The notes under the pieces: model-generated
Told to the model about the DNA's origin: nothing
Databases searched by the model: none
The model's input: only the letters and a program-made list of their open reading frames with translations
Shown: one piece after another, positions 25,483 through 37,312 of the stretch
Numbering within the stretch: the first letter of the stretch is position 1
Layout: each line of letters begins with the position of its first letter
Assembly: GCA_028551475.1 (NCBI GenBank)
Contig: CM052355.1
Coordinates: 2,108,001 to 2,172,000 of the forward strand
From: Casuarina equisetifolia
Taxonomy: Eukaryota; Streptophyta; Magnoliopsida; Fagales; Casuarinaceae
Length of the DNA stretch: 64,000 bases
Direction: 5' to 3'
Made by a program: the position numbers and the translations under genes

Positions 25483-26463
25483 GTGTGCTATCTGTTTGTC
25501 TTTGATATTGAATCTTGGTCTCTGTTAAATAAATATGAGTCAAAGTGTTTCTTAGATGGCCATATAACTTTGATAATTAACACCGTTTGTGTATATGGCC
25601 CTGACTTTTACATTTATTGATTAGCGCTTGGAAGAGAGTGTTTTAAAATTCCACCCAAGGAAAATTGGCTAATTAAAAGTAGAGGGCTATGAGATTTGGC
25701 TCTTCCCATATATAAACTACTTGAAAATATATAGAGTTTCAAGTCTTTTGACATATTGGTATGGAAAAAACTAAATATTTTTTGTGCTATAACGTATCAT
25801 TGCCACTTCTTTTTTTTCTTTTTTCTTTTTTTCACGTTTAGTTTCCTTGCTTTTTTTGGACAGGAAAGTTATCTTTGTCATAATTTCAAGTTACAACCAC
25901 TTCACATCCCTAATACATTCTAACATGTACAACATTCTTTTTCTTATTACTCTTTTTCATGTTTTCATTTCTTTCTATTATGACATACTTTTTATGATTA
26001 TTCAATGTTGTTATATTTAGCTTGTCATTGAATAATATGATAGCATTTGCTTCCAACTCCACCCCCCTACCCCAACAACAACAAAAAAAAAAAAGTTTAA
26101 GATTTAAAATTATGATAATTTTCTTCATGAATATTAAATAGCTTCTAGGATGCTAGTTTTATGACTAGTTTTCCAGTTATTGTCTATCAGACTTAAAGAA
26201 AATTTATTTGCATTGTAAACAATGTTATTTTCTTAAACTGTACTGCAATTTTGCATAAATGTTTGATACATGGAACCTATGATTATTGAAATCTAAAATT
26301 TCACTTTAGAACCCATCTAATTTGAGTGACTTCGTGAAGAGCGGACAACTAGTGCCCTTCATTGGTTAGCATGTCTTATAATACATCCTAACCCCAAAAT
26401 ACAGAAAATCTTACTACAAATCACAATATCTTGTTCATGGTTTTGTTCTTGTTTGTGTAACAG
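25483..26463. other. 5' flank of the first DC1 unit, duplicated elsewhere
   Basis: The stretch from about 25865 is repeated upstream of the second DC1 copy (from about 32065), and its last part is repeated upstream of the third (from about 34870). Shared blocks include 'aagatttaaaattatgata' and 'gatgctagtttga/tatgactagtttt'. It therefore travelled with the gene during tandem duplication and probably includes the ancestral promoter. No coding sequence was seen. Confidence 0.7.
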
Positions 26464-28035
26464 ATCGAGTAAGATGCTCAGGGAACTCACGCATATCTTA
26501 AAACCAATAGAAAATCCAGAATTGGGTGATTGTAGTTGCTGCAATAAGTCAGTATCAGGAAAGCCCGTTTATGAATGGTCAAGGTAGTAGAAAAGACAAA
26601 GATGGAGATCGAACATGAATTGAGTAAAAACATCATTTTTTCAAGACAAGGCTTTACGATGACGATGAGATCAAATCTATTTGTCCAATGTGCAAGGAAA
26701 TTGAACTGCATTTGTCAGGTAAGAATGCACCTACCATTTACAAATGCTTCATCCCAAACTGCAACTGCTTCATTCACAAATCATGCGCCGAGGCACCCAA
26801 AGAGATGCACGCAGACCATTTGCACGACCACTGCCTTATTCTTAAACCACCTACAGAGACTCGGCATCATTGCGATGCTTGTGGTAAACATTTCAGGCAA
26901 TGCTTCTTTTACGAATGTAATACATGTGAATATGAAATGGATATCAAATGCACCTCTCGTTGGAAAGTTAGTCCCAGTGAATGCAATCCACACACACTCA
27001 TCCCCATTGGGATTTCGATTGAGTTCACTTGCCAAGTGTGTGGTGAGAAACGTAGTGAAATGGGTTCTATATGCAGCAACTGCCGATTTTTGATTCACAG
27101 TAACTGTTTTCGATTTCCACGCATCATCAAATTAGAGGACATATTCATTTCCTTACTATTACCTAACCTTTTAGTCAATACAAATGCCAAGTGTCACACT
27201 TGTGTCAAGTTTGTAGGGAAGACATGAATAAAGATCATGGAGCCTATTATTGTGAACAAGCATGTGGATTCATTGCCCATTTATGGTGTGCCTATTTTGA
27301 TGAGGTCCAAAGTGGAACTGGCGGTTCTGCTAGCTATCGTTCTCTCTTGGTAGAAGAAGAGAACAAAGAACATATCGGTGAGGAGAAGCTACCATCCAGT
27401 CTTCATGAATATGAATTAATGCTCATGAAGGAACAACTAGAGGGTAGGAGTTGTGCAGGATGTATGCAGCATATTTTACTTCCCCAATTTTACGGTTGTC
27501 ATAAATGTTCCTTCTTTGTCCACGTAAAATGTGCTCAAGTACCAGCAGAGATAAATCGACCAGCAATTCATAGACATCAGCTTAGACTACATACACCTTT
27601 CGATCACTTTTGGTGTTGGGAGTGTGATTGCTTTCGTAATGGCTTCTTCTATGCATGCCACGAGTGTAGCTGGTATAAACTTGACATTCAATGTGCTTTA
27701 ATGCCGGGTGCCTTTAAGCATAAGCTCACCAACATTGCCCTCTTAGAGGCAATTTGCAGTAGGAACTAAAATGCAGTGCTTGTGGTGAATATCCATGGGG
27801 GATTACTAGCTTCAAGTGCAAGTCCTGCAACTTCCCCATGTGCATCAAATGTGTTACGCTTATTCTTGTAGCCAAACATAAGTATGATGAACATCTCCTA
27901 AGGCTAACAAACAAACTAGAAGACAACCCTGAAGAATGTTATTGTCAAATGTGTGAAGAAAAATTAGATAGAAACTATTGGTTTTATTATTATAAAGATT
28001 GTGATTTTATTGGTCATCCAAAATGTATTCTTTAA
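26464..28035 (+). pseudogene. DC1 (cysteine/histidine-rich C1) zinc-finger protein pseudogene, copy 1
   Basis: DC1 domains are plant-specific C1-like zinc-binding modules, usually in tandem; the function of most such proteins is unknown. The most complete copy here. Pieces in order: an N-terminal part (KPIENPELGDCSCCNKSV) ending at a stop near 26585; 26688-27227 with CFIPNCNCFIHKSCAEAP, HHCDACGKHFRQCFFYEC and FTCQVCGEKRSEMGSICSNC; 27191-27769 with CREDMNKDHGAYYCEQACGF and CAGCMQ...HKCSFFVHVKCA; and 27769-28035 with CKSCNFPMCIKCV and KDCDFIGHPKC. The Cys and His spacing is well kept, but at least three frame changes and stops separate the pieces. Around 27135 both a frameshift and a stop are present. 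These do not look like introns. Confidence 0.88.
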
Positions 28036-29215
28036 AAAACTAGAGTCAACTAAGTGGCACATATATGTATGTGGGTAAGTGTAAAAGGAGATTTATCAGT
28101 GTATCTAACTTAGTTCATTATATATTTATGGTGATCAAAATTTCATATAGAAATATGTTTACACAAACTACATATGCATTTGTTTACATATAGAAGCAAA
28201 TTTAATTTTTTTAATATCTACTTGTTGGTGGTTTGTAAATTGTTTATAGACGTGTAATGAGATGTCATGACAAGGTTAAAGAAGAAACATGAGGTATAGT
28301 CATGCGAGTTTTCATACCATTAACCTATCAAACAATTATTTCAGTTAACTTGTACTCCGAAGTTCAAAATAAAACAATAATATAATCATAGGCCAATAAA
28401 GCACTCATCCTATAGGTTGAGAGCAAATATTACGTCAAAGCTGCCACCCAATACACCAACACCAATGTCTGGCCTATATACTCATATTAATTGGGTCTAA
28501 TCCACACCATTAATAAGAGTAAATAAAAGTGGTATTTTCAATAAAAGGTCAAAACATTCTCAATAAATTTCATTCTCGATCTGAACAGAAAAATCCCAAA
28601 ATTGGTTAATGTTCTAAGATGTTTCTCTTCATAAGTCGGTGTGGAATCTAAGTTTCTGATGATAGAAAAAAATAAAGACACTGAATGATTATCTATTTAG
28701 TCTCTTCTATTCTTCTTTCCGCGGTAAAATGTTATTTCGCCACACACTTCAATGTACAAGTATACAAATTTACATAAATGTTCATATTACAGATATTCCA
28801 ACAATAGACTGAAGAACAAAAATGGATTTAAGGGTTTTAAGGGTTTTAAGGGTTTTAGGCTCTTGAACTCGCTACCAGAAACCGAGGTTTTAGTGTGTGA
28901 GTCCTTTGACGCATTTCAAAACAACATTGGAATTGTGAAATGTAATAGCAGCTCTCGGTGCCTAGTGGGGAAACACGTTCTTGTGAACAGAGGAAAACTC
29001 ACCAAGGCATAAGAGCTGCATTTGTGGACAGAAACAAACTGAACAAAGAAAATTTTCTTAGAATTAATTTTAATTTTTTTATAATTGATTTCAAGTTAAA
29101 AAACACTTCTATAAATAATTTTTTATAATTGATGCCCTAAAAGCAAAATAAAATACATAAGAATAAAGTTTATAACATAGTCTATCTTATGATAGATTCT
29201 ACTATTGTAGTTTCT
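28036..29215. other. 3' flank of DC1 copy 1 and repeat-derived sequence
   Basis: About 28540-28660 is repeated after DC1 copies 2 (about 34235) and 3 (about 36840), showing that the duplicated unit extends beyond the coding part. About 28805-28945 is repeated at 30405-30600 and contains three 10-base 'agggttttaa' units at 28829-28860. I see no gene. Confidence 0.65.
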
Positions 29216-29460
29216 ATAATCTTTGTATGAGATTTTGTATAACCGTACTCCAAATTACAGTTTTTTGAAAGTATTTGGAATAGAGTGCTATTCCTGTCTT
29301 CGAACAATAATGACTGACAAATTATTTACAAAATTCTTTTCTAGTGGTTTTGTAAATCACGGTAAAAAAACATCAGGGATATATATGCTTACACTTGCCC
29401 ACTAGAAGAATACTTATTTCCAAGCGTCATTTTTGAATAATATTCTCGGTACCCATTGCC
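29216..29460 (+). pseudogene. Ty1-copia integrase fragment
   Basis: The frame at about 29223-29405 reads EILYNRTPNYSFLKVFGIEC, then a degraded copy of the region that in copia integrases reads P.YS.LK.FGC.CYP.L.P...K...RS..C.FLGY...KGY. It corresponds to the integrase C-terminal region only and carries substitutions at the usual GY positions. No RT or RNase H follows. Confidence 0.8.
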
Positions 29461-29577
29461 CAACAATTATCCAAATAAGAAATTCCACCAGAGGAAGTTC
29501 GTCTTCTTCATAATTTGGCCGACAGTTATCCATGTTAGCTTAATTTTTATTTAAGCTTACTAAAGTAGGCTATATTA

Positions 29578-29983
29578 TGTTGGTCCATGAGAGTTCTAAA
29601 TATGGACTGACTGATGTGGGCCGTGGCTAACCAAATAGGGCCGTGATGAGTGGGCTTATTGGGTTGCACATAAGGTAAGGCTAGGTCTTATCCTCTAGCT
29701 CATATAAATACGTAATGTTCTTAGGGTTTCATAATGTTGCTTTTTCACAAAAGAGGCGAAACCTAGGTTCTCTCATCGAGCCAGTGATTCTTATGAGAAT
29801 AGAGGATATTCGCTTAAGCCCGAATTCCAAAGAGCATTATTGGATCTACGACAACGAAAGAATGGATCGTAAGAGCGGTATGTTTCTATGAATTCTATTT
29901 CTATTTGTTTGCTAAATTAAAACCATTCAAACGGTGTTTTAGATCTGTCTACACAGATCCTATAAAGTTTCTTTTTCTAACAA
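29578..29983 (+). mobile_element. Probable copia-type LTR (about 406 bp)
   Basis: Starts TGTTGGTCC and ends TTTTTCTAACA, giving inverted TGTT/AACA ends. A TATA-like 'catataaatac' at about 29700 fits an LTR promoter. It lies 120 bp after the copia integrase fragment and in the same orientation, so the two may be parts of one internally deleted element. No target-site duplication is seen (tatta on the left, atcca on the right). Confidence 0.5.
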
Positions 29984-30599
29984 TCCAAACCCTGGAGTCC
30001 CGTCAAGTGACGCTCGACTAACAGCATCCTCCGACTGAAGATCATCCTATTCCCGCGGGCTTGTCATCGTGAGAGCAAAGCATCCCGATGGATTTCGACG
30101 CCGGCCAAGCAAGAGTTGCCACACTCTATCGTCCAAATTGTTCAGACTGTAAAAACTGCCAATAGTGCCTAGTTTCTCTGCTTCTTTTGAAAGTTCTCAC
30201 TGCAATTTACTGACTCAGGACATGAGAATTATTTTTTCTAGTACATGATAAATACTTACCCGCCTCAAACTAACAACATACCATCATCTCACCAAATTAT
30301 AATTTCGATACCATCAATAAAAATGACCATTGGAGACAAAAGCTTTTTGAGGAGGAAACAGCTCTCTTAGAACAAAAGCTTCACTTGGAACCAGAAGCAT
30401 GCGATTGAATGAAGAACGAAAATGGGTTTCAGGTTTTAAGGGTTTAATTGTTTTAGGCTCTTTAAAGTCGCAGATAGGAAAAGAGATTTACCGATAACAC
30501 GGAAAGTAACTTGGGTGATTGTTAAACTCGCCACCAAAAACTGAGGTTGTGGTGTAGGAGTTATTTGATGCATTTCAAGCCAACATCGAAACTGTGAAA
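29984..30599. other. Intergenic, no gene recognised
   Basis: About 30000-30130 is locally GC-rich but matches no family I know. About 30405-30600 is a diverged copy of 28805-28945. Confidence 0.5.
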
Positions 30600-31910
30600 T
30601 AAATAAATAAATAATCAAACTAAAATATTAGTATTGTATATTACTTATTTATGTCATTTTTAACAAATTTTCTTGTATCAAAGCTAAAGAAACATGTCTT
30701 ATGAGGATGCAGGTTAAAAGCGATATGATATTACACTAGAAACCTAGATCTTAATACTATTATAGCTTATTTAATATAAGTGTAGATCCATTACATTTGT
30801 GAGTTGGCCTAACCCAATTGTATATCTCATATTTATAATAGACATATTGAAGAAACAATAATGAGTGTTGATGGATGCAAAAACAAAATATAATACATAA
30901 AAGAACAAATTTCACTTTCTTAATCTTCCCACTATTTTTTATTTATACTAGAAGTTTCGTCAAAGCTTGCTTTTGAGTCAAATACCATATTAGAAACGTT
31001 TACTTCCTCCCTTCAAATTGAGAGGGAAAGCTATTCTTTAGATAAAAAGAATATACTAAACTAAAATATTGAAGTACTCATTCATACCATTGTTAAATAA
31101 GTGTCTTTGTGTAGAAAAACTTCAAAGAAGAAAATTACTCCAAGTGTATTCTTTGTGATGAAAATTTTTCTAAATAAAGGGGACCTTCTCAATTCCAACG
31201 TATCTATGTTTGCTATGATATATCCAAGTGTTTGTGCTTAAAAAAATAAAAAATAAAAAAACCATTAATTATAGTTGCAAACGACCCTTAGAAGAAGGGT
31301 GCTTTATAAAGGAGAAGAGAATGTAAAGAGATAAAGAAAAAGAAAAGAGAAAGAAAATAAAGAAAAGGAAAAAATAAAAAGAGAAGAGAATAAATAAAAT
31401 ATGTATCTAAGTATTGTGTTTATTTGTTATAAAAAAATAATAAAAAAAAAACCAACAAATATAGCTGTAAAAGACCTTTAGATGAAGGCTTCTTTGCAAA
31501 AGAGAGGAGAATGTAAAGAGATAAAGAAAAGCAAAAGAGAAGAGAACAAAGAAAACATGTATAAGAAGAAAAGAAGGTTAGGGCCAAAAGCAAAAGAAAA
31601 TAGTAGCTAAAGTTCAAGATAAGACATGACAGTAATTTTCCCATAAAACTAACCCCACAAAAATGTCTTGTTAAAAGCATATTCATTCGCATATTCCGTT
31701 TACCAATAAGTTCTTTGCATACCTTAAAAAGTGGTTGATTCTCCTCCTTGGCTTGTAACTTCGGTAAAGGATCGTAAACCACAGTAGCAATTTTGCTCAC
31801 TCATTATTTGATGCCAAGGAGGACCCATTGACCAACTTTATGGAATCACCACTCTTCGTGGTTGTTTGACCAACAAAACAAATTTAGAAAGAAGTTTACA
31901 GAAGATATGT
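30600..31910 (+). repeat. Local repeat block, copy A (related to 38190-39560 and 37500-37800)
   Basis: About 30630-31560 aligns with 38200-39090 in the same orientation (shared 'ttggcctaacccaatt', 'actattttttattt' and 'aaataccatattagaaa'). The part after 31600 resembles 39430-39600 and 37540-37760. Purine-rich runs dominate 31310-31560. The minus-strand open stretch 31800-31420 (VVYDPLPKLQAKEENQ) belongs to the repeat and matches no family I recognise. Bases 31545-31565 are the empty counterpart of the LINE insertion at 39095. Confidence 0.75.
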
Positions 31911-32960
31911 TGATTAAGAAAAGAATAAGGTAAATATGTATAACAACAAAAGAATGTTCTTACACAAAAAAGATAAAAGATAAATAAATAATCAACTCGT
32001 TATATAAACCCTTGTAGCTATTGTTTTTTCCTTCATCCATCAACAAAGAAATATCATCTTTCATAAGCTATCTTTGTCATATTTTGGAGTTGCAGCCAAT
32101 TTGTCGCCCTTTTGGTTTCTAACAAGTATGACTTCTTTTCCATAATACTCCTTTTCATGTTTTTATTTCTTTCTTTGGTAAATTTTTGTTTTCTGATATT
32201 ACTCCATGTTGTTATATTTAACTTTTTATTGGTTAATGTGATATAATTTGTCTCCAACTCCTGCACCCTCCCCCACACAAATTCTGTTACCTCTTTCAAC
32301 TATTAATTACTAAATTCTTTCCTTCCTAAAAGCAAAGAGTCAATTTTTATGAAAAAATGTCCACAATACTAAACTCTGTAATTTATTTTGTGAAAAAAAA
32401 GAGTTGAAACTCACAATAAAACTGCCACAATGTAAAGTTGGTAAACAAAAAAAACAAAATTTCAAAATTGTTACGTCCTAAGATAGCAACGGAATTAAGA
32501 GATATAAATTGGTAACCTTTAACATGAAATAATCTATATGCATCAAATGTAAGAATAAGCTTACAAGTAATACCTAATGATCAAACTTCATAGAATATAT
32601 ATTCTAGTTTAAAAAAGGAAAAAAAATTAAAAATTTACAAAAGGGTTTTAGAAAATTTTATTTGTTAGATATTTAATTAACCTTTTCTTGAAAAATTTAG
32701 GAAATACATTTTTTCATTAAAAAGCTTAAGATTTAAAATTATGATAACTTGCTTTATGAATATCAAATAGCTCTTAGAATGCTAGTTTGATGACTAGTTT
32801 TCCAATTATTATTTGTTAAATTTTTTAAAAAAATTATTTTCATTGTAAGCTTATGTTATTTTCTTAAAGTATACTATAATTCTGAATACTGAATACTGAA
32901 TATTTGATACTTAGAAATTATGATTTTTGAAAGCAAAACGTACGCAATAGGACCCATCTA
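31911..32960. other. 5' flank of DC1 copy 2
   Basis: From about 32065 this matches the flank of DC1 copy 1 (25865 on). About 32410-32600 also matches 34600-34770 upstream of copy 3. It is non-coding. Confidence 0.65.
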
Positions 32961-33981
32961 ATTTGAGTGGCTACAACTAGTTCACTTGCGGAGTGTGTGG
33001 TGAGAAACGTAGTGACTTGGGCTTCGCATGCAGCAACTATCAAATTTTGGTTCACACCAAATTTGCTCGATTTCCACGCAGCATCAAAGTTAGAGGACAT
33101 GATCATTCTCTTACAATTCTTTCAACTCTTAGTCAACAGAAGTGCCAAGGGTCACACAAGTGTGAAGTTTGTAAGCAAAACATGAATAAAGATCATGGAG
33201 CCTATTCCTGTGAACAACCGTGTGGCTTCATAGCCCATTTGTGGTGCGCCTATTTTGAGGAGGACCAAAGTGGAACTGGCTATCGTGATCTTTAGGCAGA
33301 TGAAGAGAACAAAGAACATATACCCTGAGACGAAGCTATTTTCCAGTCTTCATGGGCATGAATCGAACCTCAAAGAAGAAGGACCAAAGGGTAAGCGTTG
33401 TGCAGGATGTATGCAACCAATTTTCCTTCCCCAATCTTATGGTTGTGAGAATTGTATCTTCTTTGTACACATAAAATGTGCTCTAGTGCCGGGACAGATA
33501 GATCGACCAGTATTTCCTGAACATCAGCTTAGACTAACTGAATGTGAACATGTCTTAGGTGTCAACTCCAGCGGTAATCACAGAGGTAATGGCTTCTTCT
33601 ATACGTGTAATAAGTGTGGCTAGGATAACTTGGACATTCAATGTGCTGTAATGCCGGAGGCCTTTAACCATAAACTTCACAAACATCGCCTTTTCAGAGG
33701 CAATCATTTGGGAACCAGTACTAGGGCTCGTGGCAAAGACCCATGGGGTGTTGGGAGCTTCAAGCATAAGGTGTGCGACTTTCGGTTGTGTATTAGATGT
33801 GCTACTCTTTCTCTTGTAACACATAAGTATGACAAATATCTCTTAATGCTTACTAACGAGCTAGAAAAGAGTCTTGAAGAATGTTATTGACAAACTTATG
33901 AAGAAAAATTAGGTAGAGATAATTGGTTTTATTATTGTAAAGATTTTGACTTTGTTGGTCATCCAAAATGTGTTCTTAAAT
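32961..33981 (+). pseudogene. DC1 zinc-finger protein pseudogene, copy 2, N-terminal part deleted
   Basis: The 5' flank joins directly to the middle of the protein at about 32975: some 640 bp present in copy 1 (from 'gtgacttcgtg' to the second DC1 module) are missing. Remaining pieces: CGEKRSDLGFACSN; CEVCKQNMNKDHGAYSCEQP and CGFIAHLWCAYFEE in one good frame; then, after a stop and frame change, CAGCMQPIFLPQSYGCENC and FVHIKCALVPGQIDRP. A TGG-to-TAG change stops the frame at about 33621 and a TGA at about 33888. It ends with KDFDFVGHPKC before a TAA near 33981. Notably 33090-33290 is open in the frame that is broken in copy 1, so copies 1 and 2 decayed independently. Confidence 0.87.
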
Positions 33982-34234
33982 AACCTAAGGCCAACTAGTT
34001 GGCACATTATGTATGTGGGTGAATGTGAAAAGAGAATCTTATTGAATCCAATTTATTTTGATATATATCTGTTGTCATCAAAACTTTTATATATAAATAT
34101 GTCTACGCAAATTATATATGCATTTGTTTACATATATAAGCATATTTCTTTTTTAATATCTACTTGTTGGTGGTTTGTAAATCAGTTGGCTAATCATGCA
34201 CCATTAATAGGGGTAAATCAGATTGATTTTTTCC

Positions 34235-34730
34235 ATAAGAGGTCAAAACGTTTTCAATAAATTTCATTCTTGATCTAAATAGAAAAATTTCAGAGTTGTT
34301 TAATGTTCAATGATGTCTCTTCATAAGACGGGGCGAAATTCAAGTTTAGGGTAGAATTACTTTTCATATATATAACAAAAAAATTATCACATTAAAACAT
34401 TAACGATATAAGATATACATTTCTATCCTATCATAAAAAGTGTCTTCGAACAAAAGAACTCCAAAGGGAAAATCACCTATAGAAGAAACTTTATATAAAA
34501 AAGGGGAGTGGGCCAAGTGTATTATTTGTGTTGAAATGTTTTTTAAATAAAGTTTCAACTATTTTGTGCAATTCTTTTTCAGGAAAAAGGATAAAACTAC
34601 CACAATGTTAAAGTTGGTGAATAAAAAAACAAAATTCCAAAATTGTTACTTCCCAAGATAACAAGGGAATCAGGAGATATAAACTGGTAACCTCAACATG
34701 AATTAACTTATACAAGTCCAACATATGAAT
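34235..34730 (+). repeat. Repeat with an inverted copy at about 42690-43130
   Basis: The first part is the DC1 3' flank shared with 28540. From about 34270 to 34690 the sequence is repeated in reverse complement at 42700-43120 with good similarity ('ccaaagggaaaatcacc', 'ggccaagtgtattatttgtgtt'). About 34600 onward is also the upstream flank of DC1 copy 3, so the tandem units meet here. Confidence 0.8.
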
Positions 34731-35275
34731 AGGCTTACAAGTAGTACCTAATGATCAAATTCATAGAATTTATGTTCTAGTTTTTAAAAAATAGAAAAGC
34801 AAATGTAAAAGAACCACAAACAAATTATTGGAAAATTTAATTTGTCAGATTCAACTATTTCTTGAAAATTTTAGGAAATATATTTTTAATTAAACGGGTA
34901 AATATTTAAAATTACGATAGCATGCTTTATGAATACTAATGACCTCTTCGAATGCTAGCTTTATGACTAGCTTTACAATTATTATCTATCAAATTTAAAG
35001 AAAATTTATTTGCATTGTCAGCAGATGTTATTTTCTTAAAGCATACAACAATTCTAAATATTAAATATTTGCTACATAGAAATTAAGATTTTTGAAAGTA
35101 AAAAGTACATTCTAGAACCCATCTAATATGAGTGACTTCATGTAGAGCGGACAACTAGTGCTCTTAATTGGTTAACATGCCTCGTAGTACCTCCTAACCC
35201 TACAATAAATAACATCTTATTACAAATCACAACATCCGAGCGTCCAATAGCATCCGTTCATGGTTTGGTTCTTGT

Positions 35276-36480
35276 TTGTGGAACAGAATTAATAGGCTGG
35301 CAAGGGACCTCGGGCATTTCTTAGAACCAATAGAAAATGTGGAATTGGGTGATTGTAGATGCTCCAAAAATTTAGTATCAGAGAATCCTGCTTACAAATG
35401 CTTAAATTTCGAATTATTCCTCCATAAATCATGTCTTGAGGCAATACAAAAGACAGACATGGAGTTCAAACACAAATCAGGTGAAAGACATCATTTTCCC
35501 GAGACAAAAATAATAGGGATGAAGGTTCATGAAGATGATGAGAACAAAGCTGTTTGTTCGACACCCAAGGAAATGGAACCGCATTTGTCAGGCAAAAATG
35601 CACCTACCATTTACAAATGCTTCATCCCAAAGTGCAACTACTTCATTCATGAATCATGTGTCTAGGCATCCGACGTGATAACCCATTACCATTTTTGTTG
35701 GGAGTATGATTGCAGTCGTAATGGCTTCTTCTATACATGCAACGAGTGTAGTTGGCTTCGACATGACATTCAATGTGCTGTAATTCCGAAGGCCTTTAAC
35801 CATAAGCTTCACAAACATCGCTGTAACATATCCCTTAACATACTAATGCCACATCAGATAAATAAGGCATTAGTTAGTATGAGGTGTCAAATAAAGCTGT
35901 TAATTCTGTTATGATGACATGGCAATTCTGTTAGAAGCCTTTAGTTAAGTTGTAACTAACTGAGGCTATTAAGGCGCCATAGTCGTTGCTTTTTGTAAGT
36001 TGGTTAGATCGGTTAAAGCCGGCTAACTAGTATAAATAAGTGGCGGGTGAACTAGGTAGGCATTAAGAAAGTTGTAAGAAGAAGTCTCTGTAATCGCAGA
36101 GTCGAGGTCTCGGGTTCCCTCGTGAAAGAAATCCATTGTAATCATTTTAGTTGAGGAAATTGGTAGAAAGGCTAAGTCAGTTAAGCAGCCATTGTTCTCT
36201 TCTAGTTACTCGGCTATTTGCTCAAAGTCATAAAGATATTGGAGGTTGTTACAATCGCCTTTTTCGAGGCACTCTTTCGGAACGAGAAGGGAATGCTGGT
36301 GGTGAAAATCCATGGAATGCCAGGAGATTGAAGTGTAATACGTGCAACTTTTGCTTGTGCATGAGATGTGCGACTCTTCCTCTTGTAGCAACACATAAGT
36401 ATGACAAAAATTTCCTAAGGTTTACTAACAAACTAGAAGACAACCCTGATGAATGTTATCAACAAGAACTACATATGCAT
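35276..36480 (+). pseudogene. DC1 zinc-finger protein pseudogene, copy 3, split by a solo LTR
   Basis: The N-terminal part is the best preserved of the three: 35276-35665 is one open frame with LEPIENVELGDCRCSKNLVS, YKCLNFELFLHKSCLEA and YKCFIPKCNYFIHESCV, ending at a TAG. The middle modules are missing; 35675-35821 resumes with CWEYDCSRNGFFYTCNECSW and IQCAVIPKAFNHKLHKHR. There the frame is interrupted by a 432 bp LTR (35822-36253). After it the sequence continues with FRGTLSEREGNAGGENPWNA, CNTCNFCLCMRCATLPLVAT and LEDNPDECY, and the last module is lost. The gene was probably already defective when the LTR arrived. Confidence 0.87.
35822..36253. mobile_element. Solo LTR, 432 bp, with 5 bp target-site duplication ATCGC
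   Basis: Starts TGTAACATAT and ends GGTTGTTACA, so the termini form TGTAAC/GTTACA inverted ends. It is flanked by ATCGC at 35817-35821 and 36254-36258. The empty state is seen in DC1 copy 2, where the matching site reads 'aaacatcgccttttc' without interruption. A TATA-like 'tataaataag' lies at 36031-36040, read on the plus strand. Size and ends suggest a copia family, but no coding part exists to prove it. Confidence 0.92.
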
Positions 36481-36510
36481 TTGGGTATATATATAAGCAA
36501 TTTTCTCTCC

Positions 36511-36535
36511 TTATATATATATATATATATATATT
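36511..36535. repeat. (TA)n microsatellite
   Basis: About 12 TA units just after DC1 copy 3. Confidence 0.9.
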
Positions 36536-37312
36536 GGTGGTTTGTAAATCACTTTTAGATATACAATGAAATGTCATGACAAGATTAAAGATGAAACATG
36601 AGGCATAGTTATACAACCTTCATAGCATCAACTTATCAAATCATTGTTGCCATTAAGTCATACTTCAAAATAAAACCTTGTAATTATTGGCCAATAAAGC
36701 GCTCACCCTATAAGTTGAGAGCAAACATTACATCAAAGCTTCCATCTAAGACATCAATGTCAATGTCTTTAGCCTATAAACACATATTAATTGGTCTAAT
36801 TACACGCCATTAATAAGAGTGAATGAAATTGATTTTTTCAATAAGAGGTCAAAAATTTCTTAATAAATTTAATTCCCCATCTAAACAGAAAAATCCCAGA
36901 AACGAGAGGTTAGAAAGCGAAGGTTCAGTTTCATTGCGCATACAAATCCTTACCCGAGTAGTTGTAATGGCAGTTTCGTCATACTACATAGAAGCATACT
37001 CGGGGGAAAGATGTTGGGGCATACAAAATTTTTATGCGGGCAAAGATGTTAATGTTGTCACCTTCTTTATCTTAATTGCATCCTCATCATAATGCCCATT
37101 GTTAGTCAGTCTATTGCCACGGAGGCAATCCTTGTCCCTCCCAGTGCCAGTTCATCCAACGTTGTCTCTTGCAATTCGTGCGTTGAAAACTTTTATATTT
37201 TCAACTCGAAAATATTGAATGGTTAGTTTGGTTTCCCAAACTAATCAAGGTAGGAGCATTGGGGTAGTTGAATAAGCTTAAAGGACGATAAACTTCATAT
37301 TCGAGGTTAATT
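36536..37312. other. 3' flank of DC1 copy 3, no gene recognised
   Basis: About 36540-36900 matches the 3' flanks of DC1 copy 1 (28240-28600), including 'gacatttca.tgtat' and 'ggtcaaaa...aataaattt'. About 36900-37300 is unrecognised. Confidence 0.6.

Noticed and set aside
26781-27098. Minus-strand 105-codon frame
   Set aside because: It is the antisense shadow of the Cys/His-rich DC1 coding sequence.
28829-28860. 'agggttttaa' repeats considered as telomeric
   Set aside because: The period is 10 rather than the plant 7-base TTTAGGG unit, and there are only three copies.
31420-31800. 126-codon minus-strand frame with a hydrophobic C-terminal half
   Set aside because: The hydrophobic part is the reverse of a purine-rich low-complexity tract, so it would look membrane-like in any case; it is kept only as part of the repeat block.
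36151-36558. 135-codon open frame
   Set aside because: It begins inside the solo LTR and runs into the DC1 remnant; it is a product of the insertion, not a gene.
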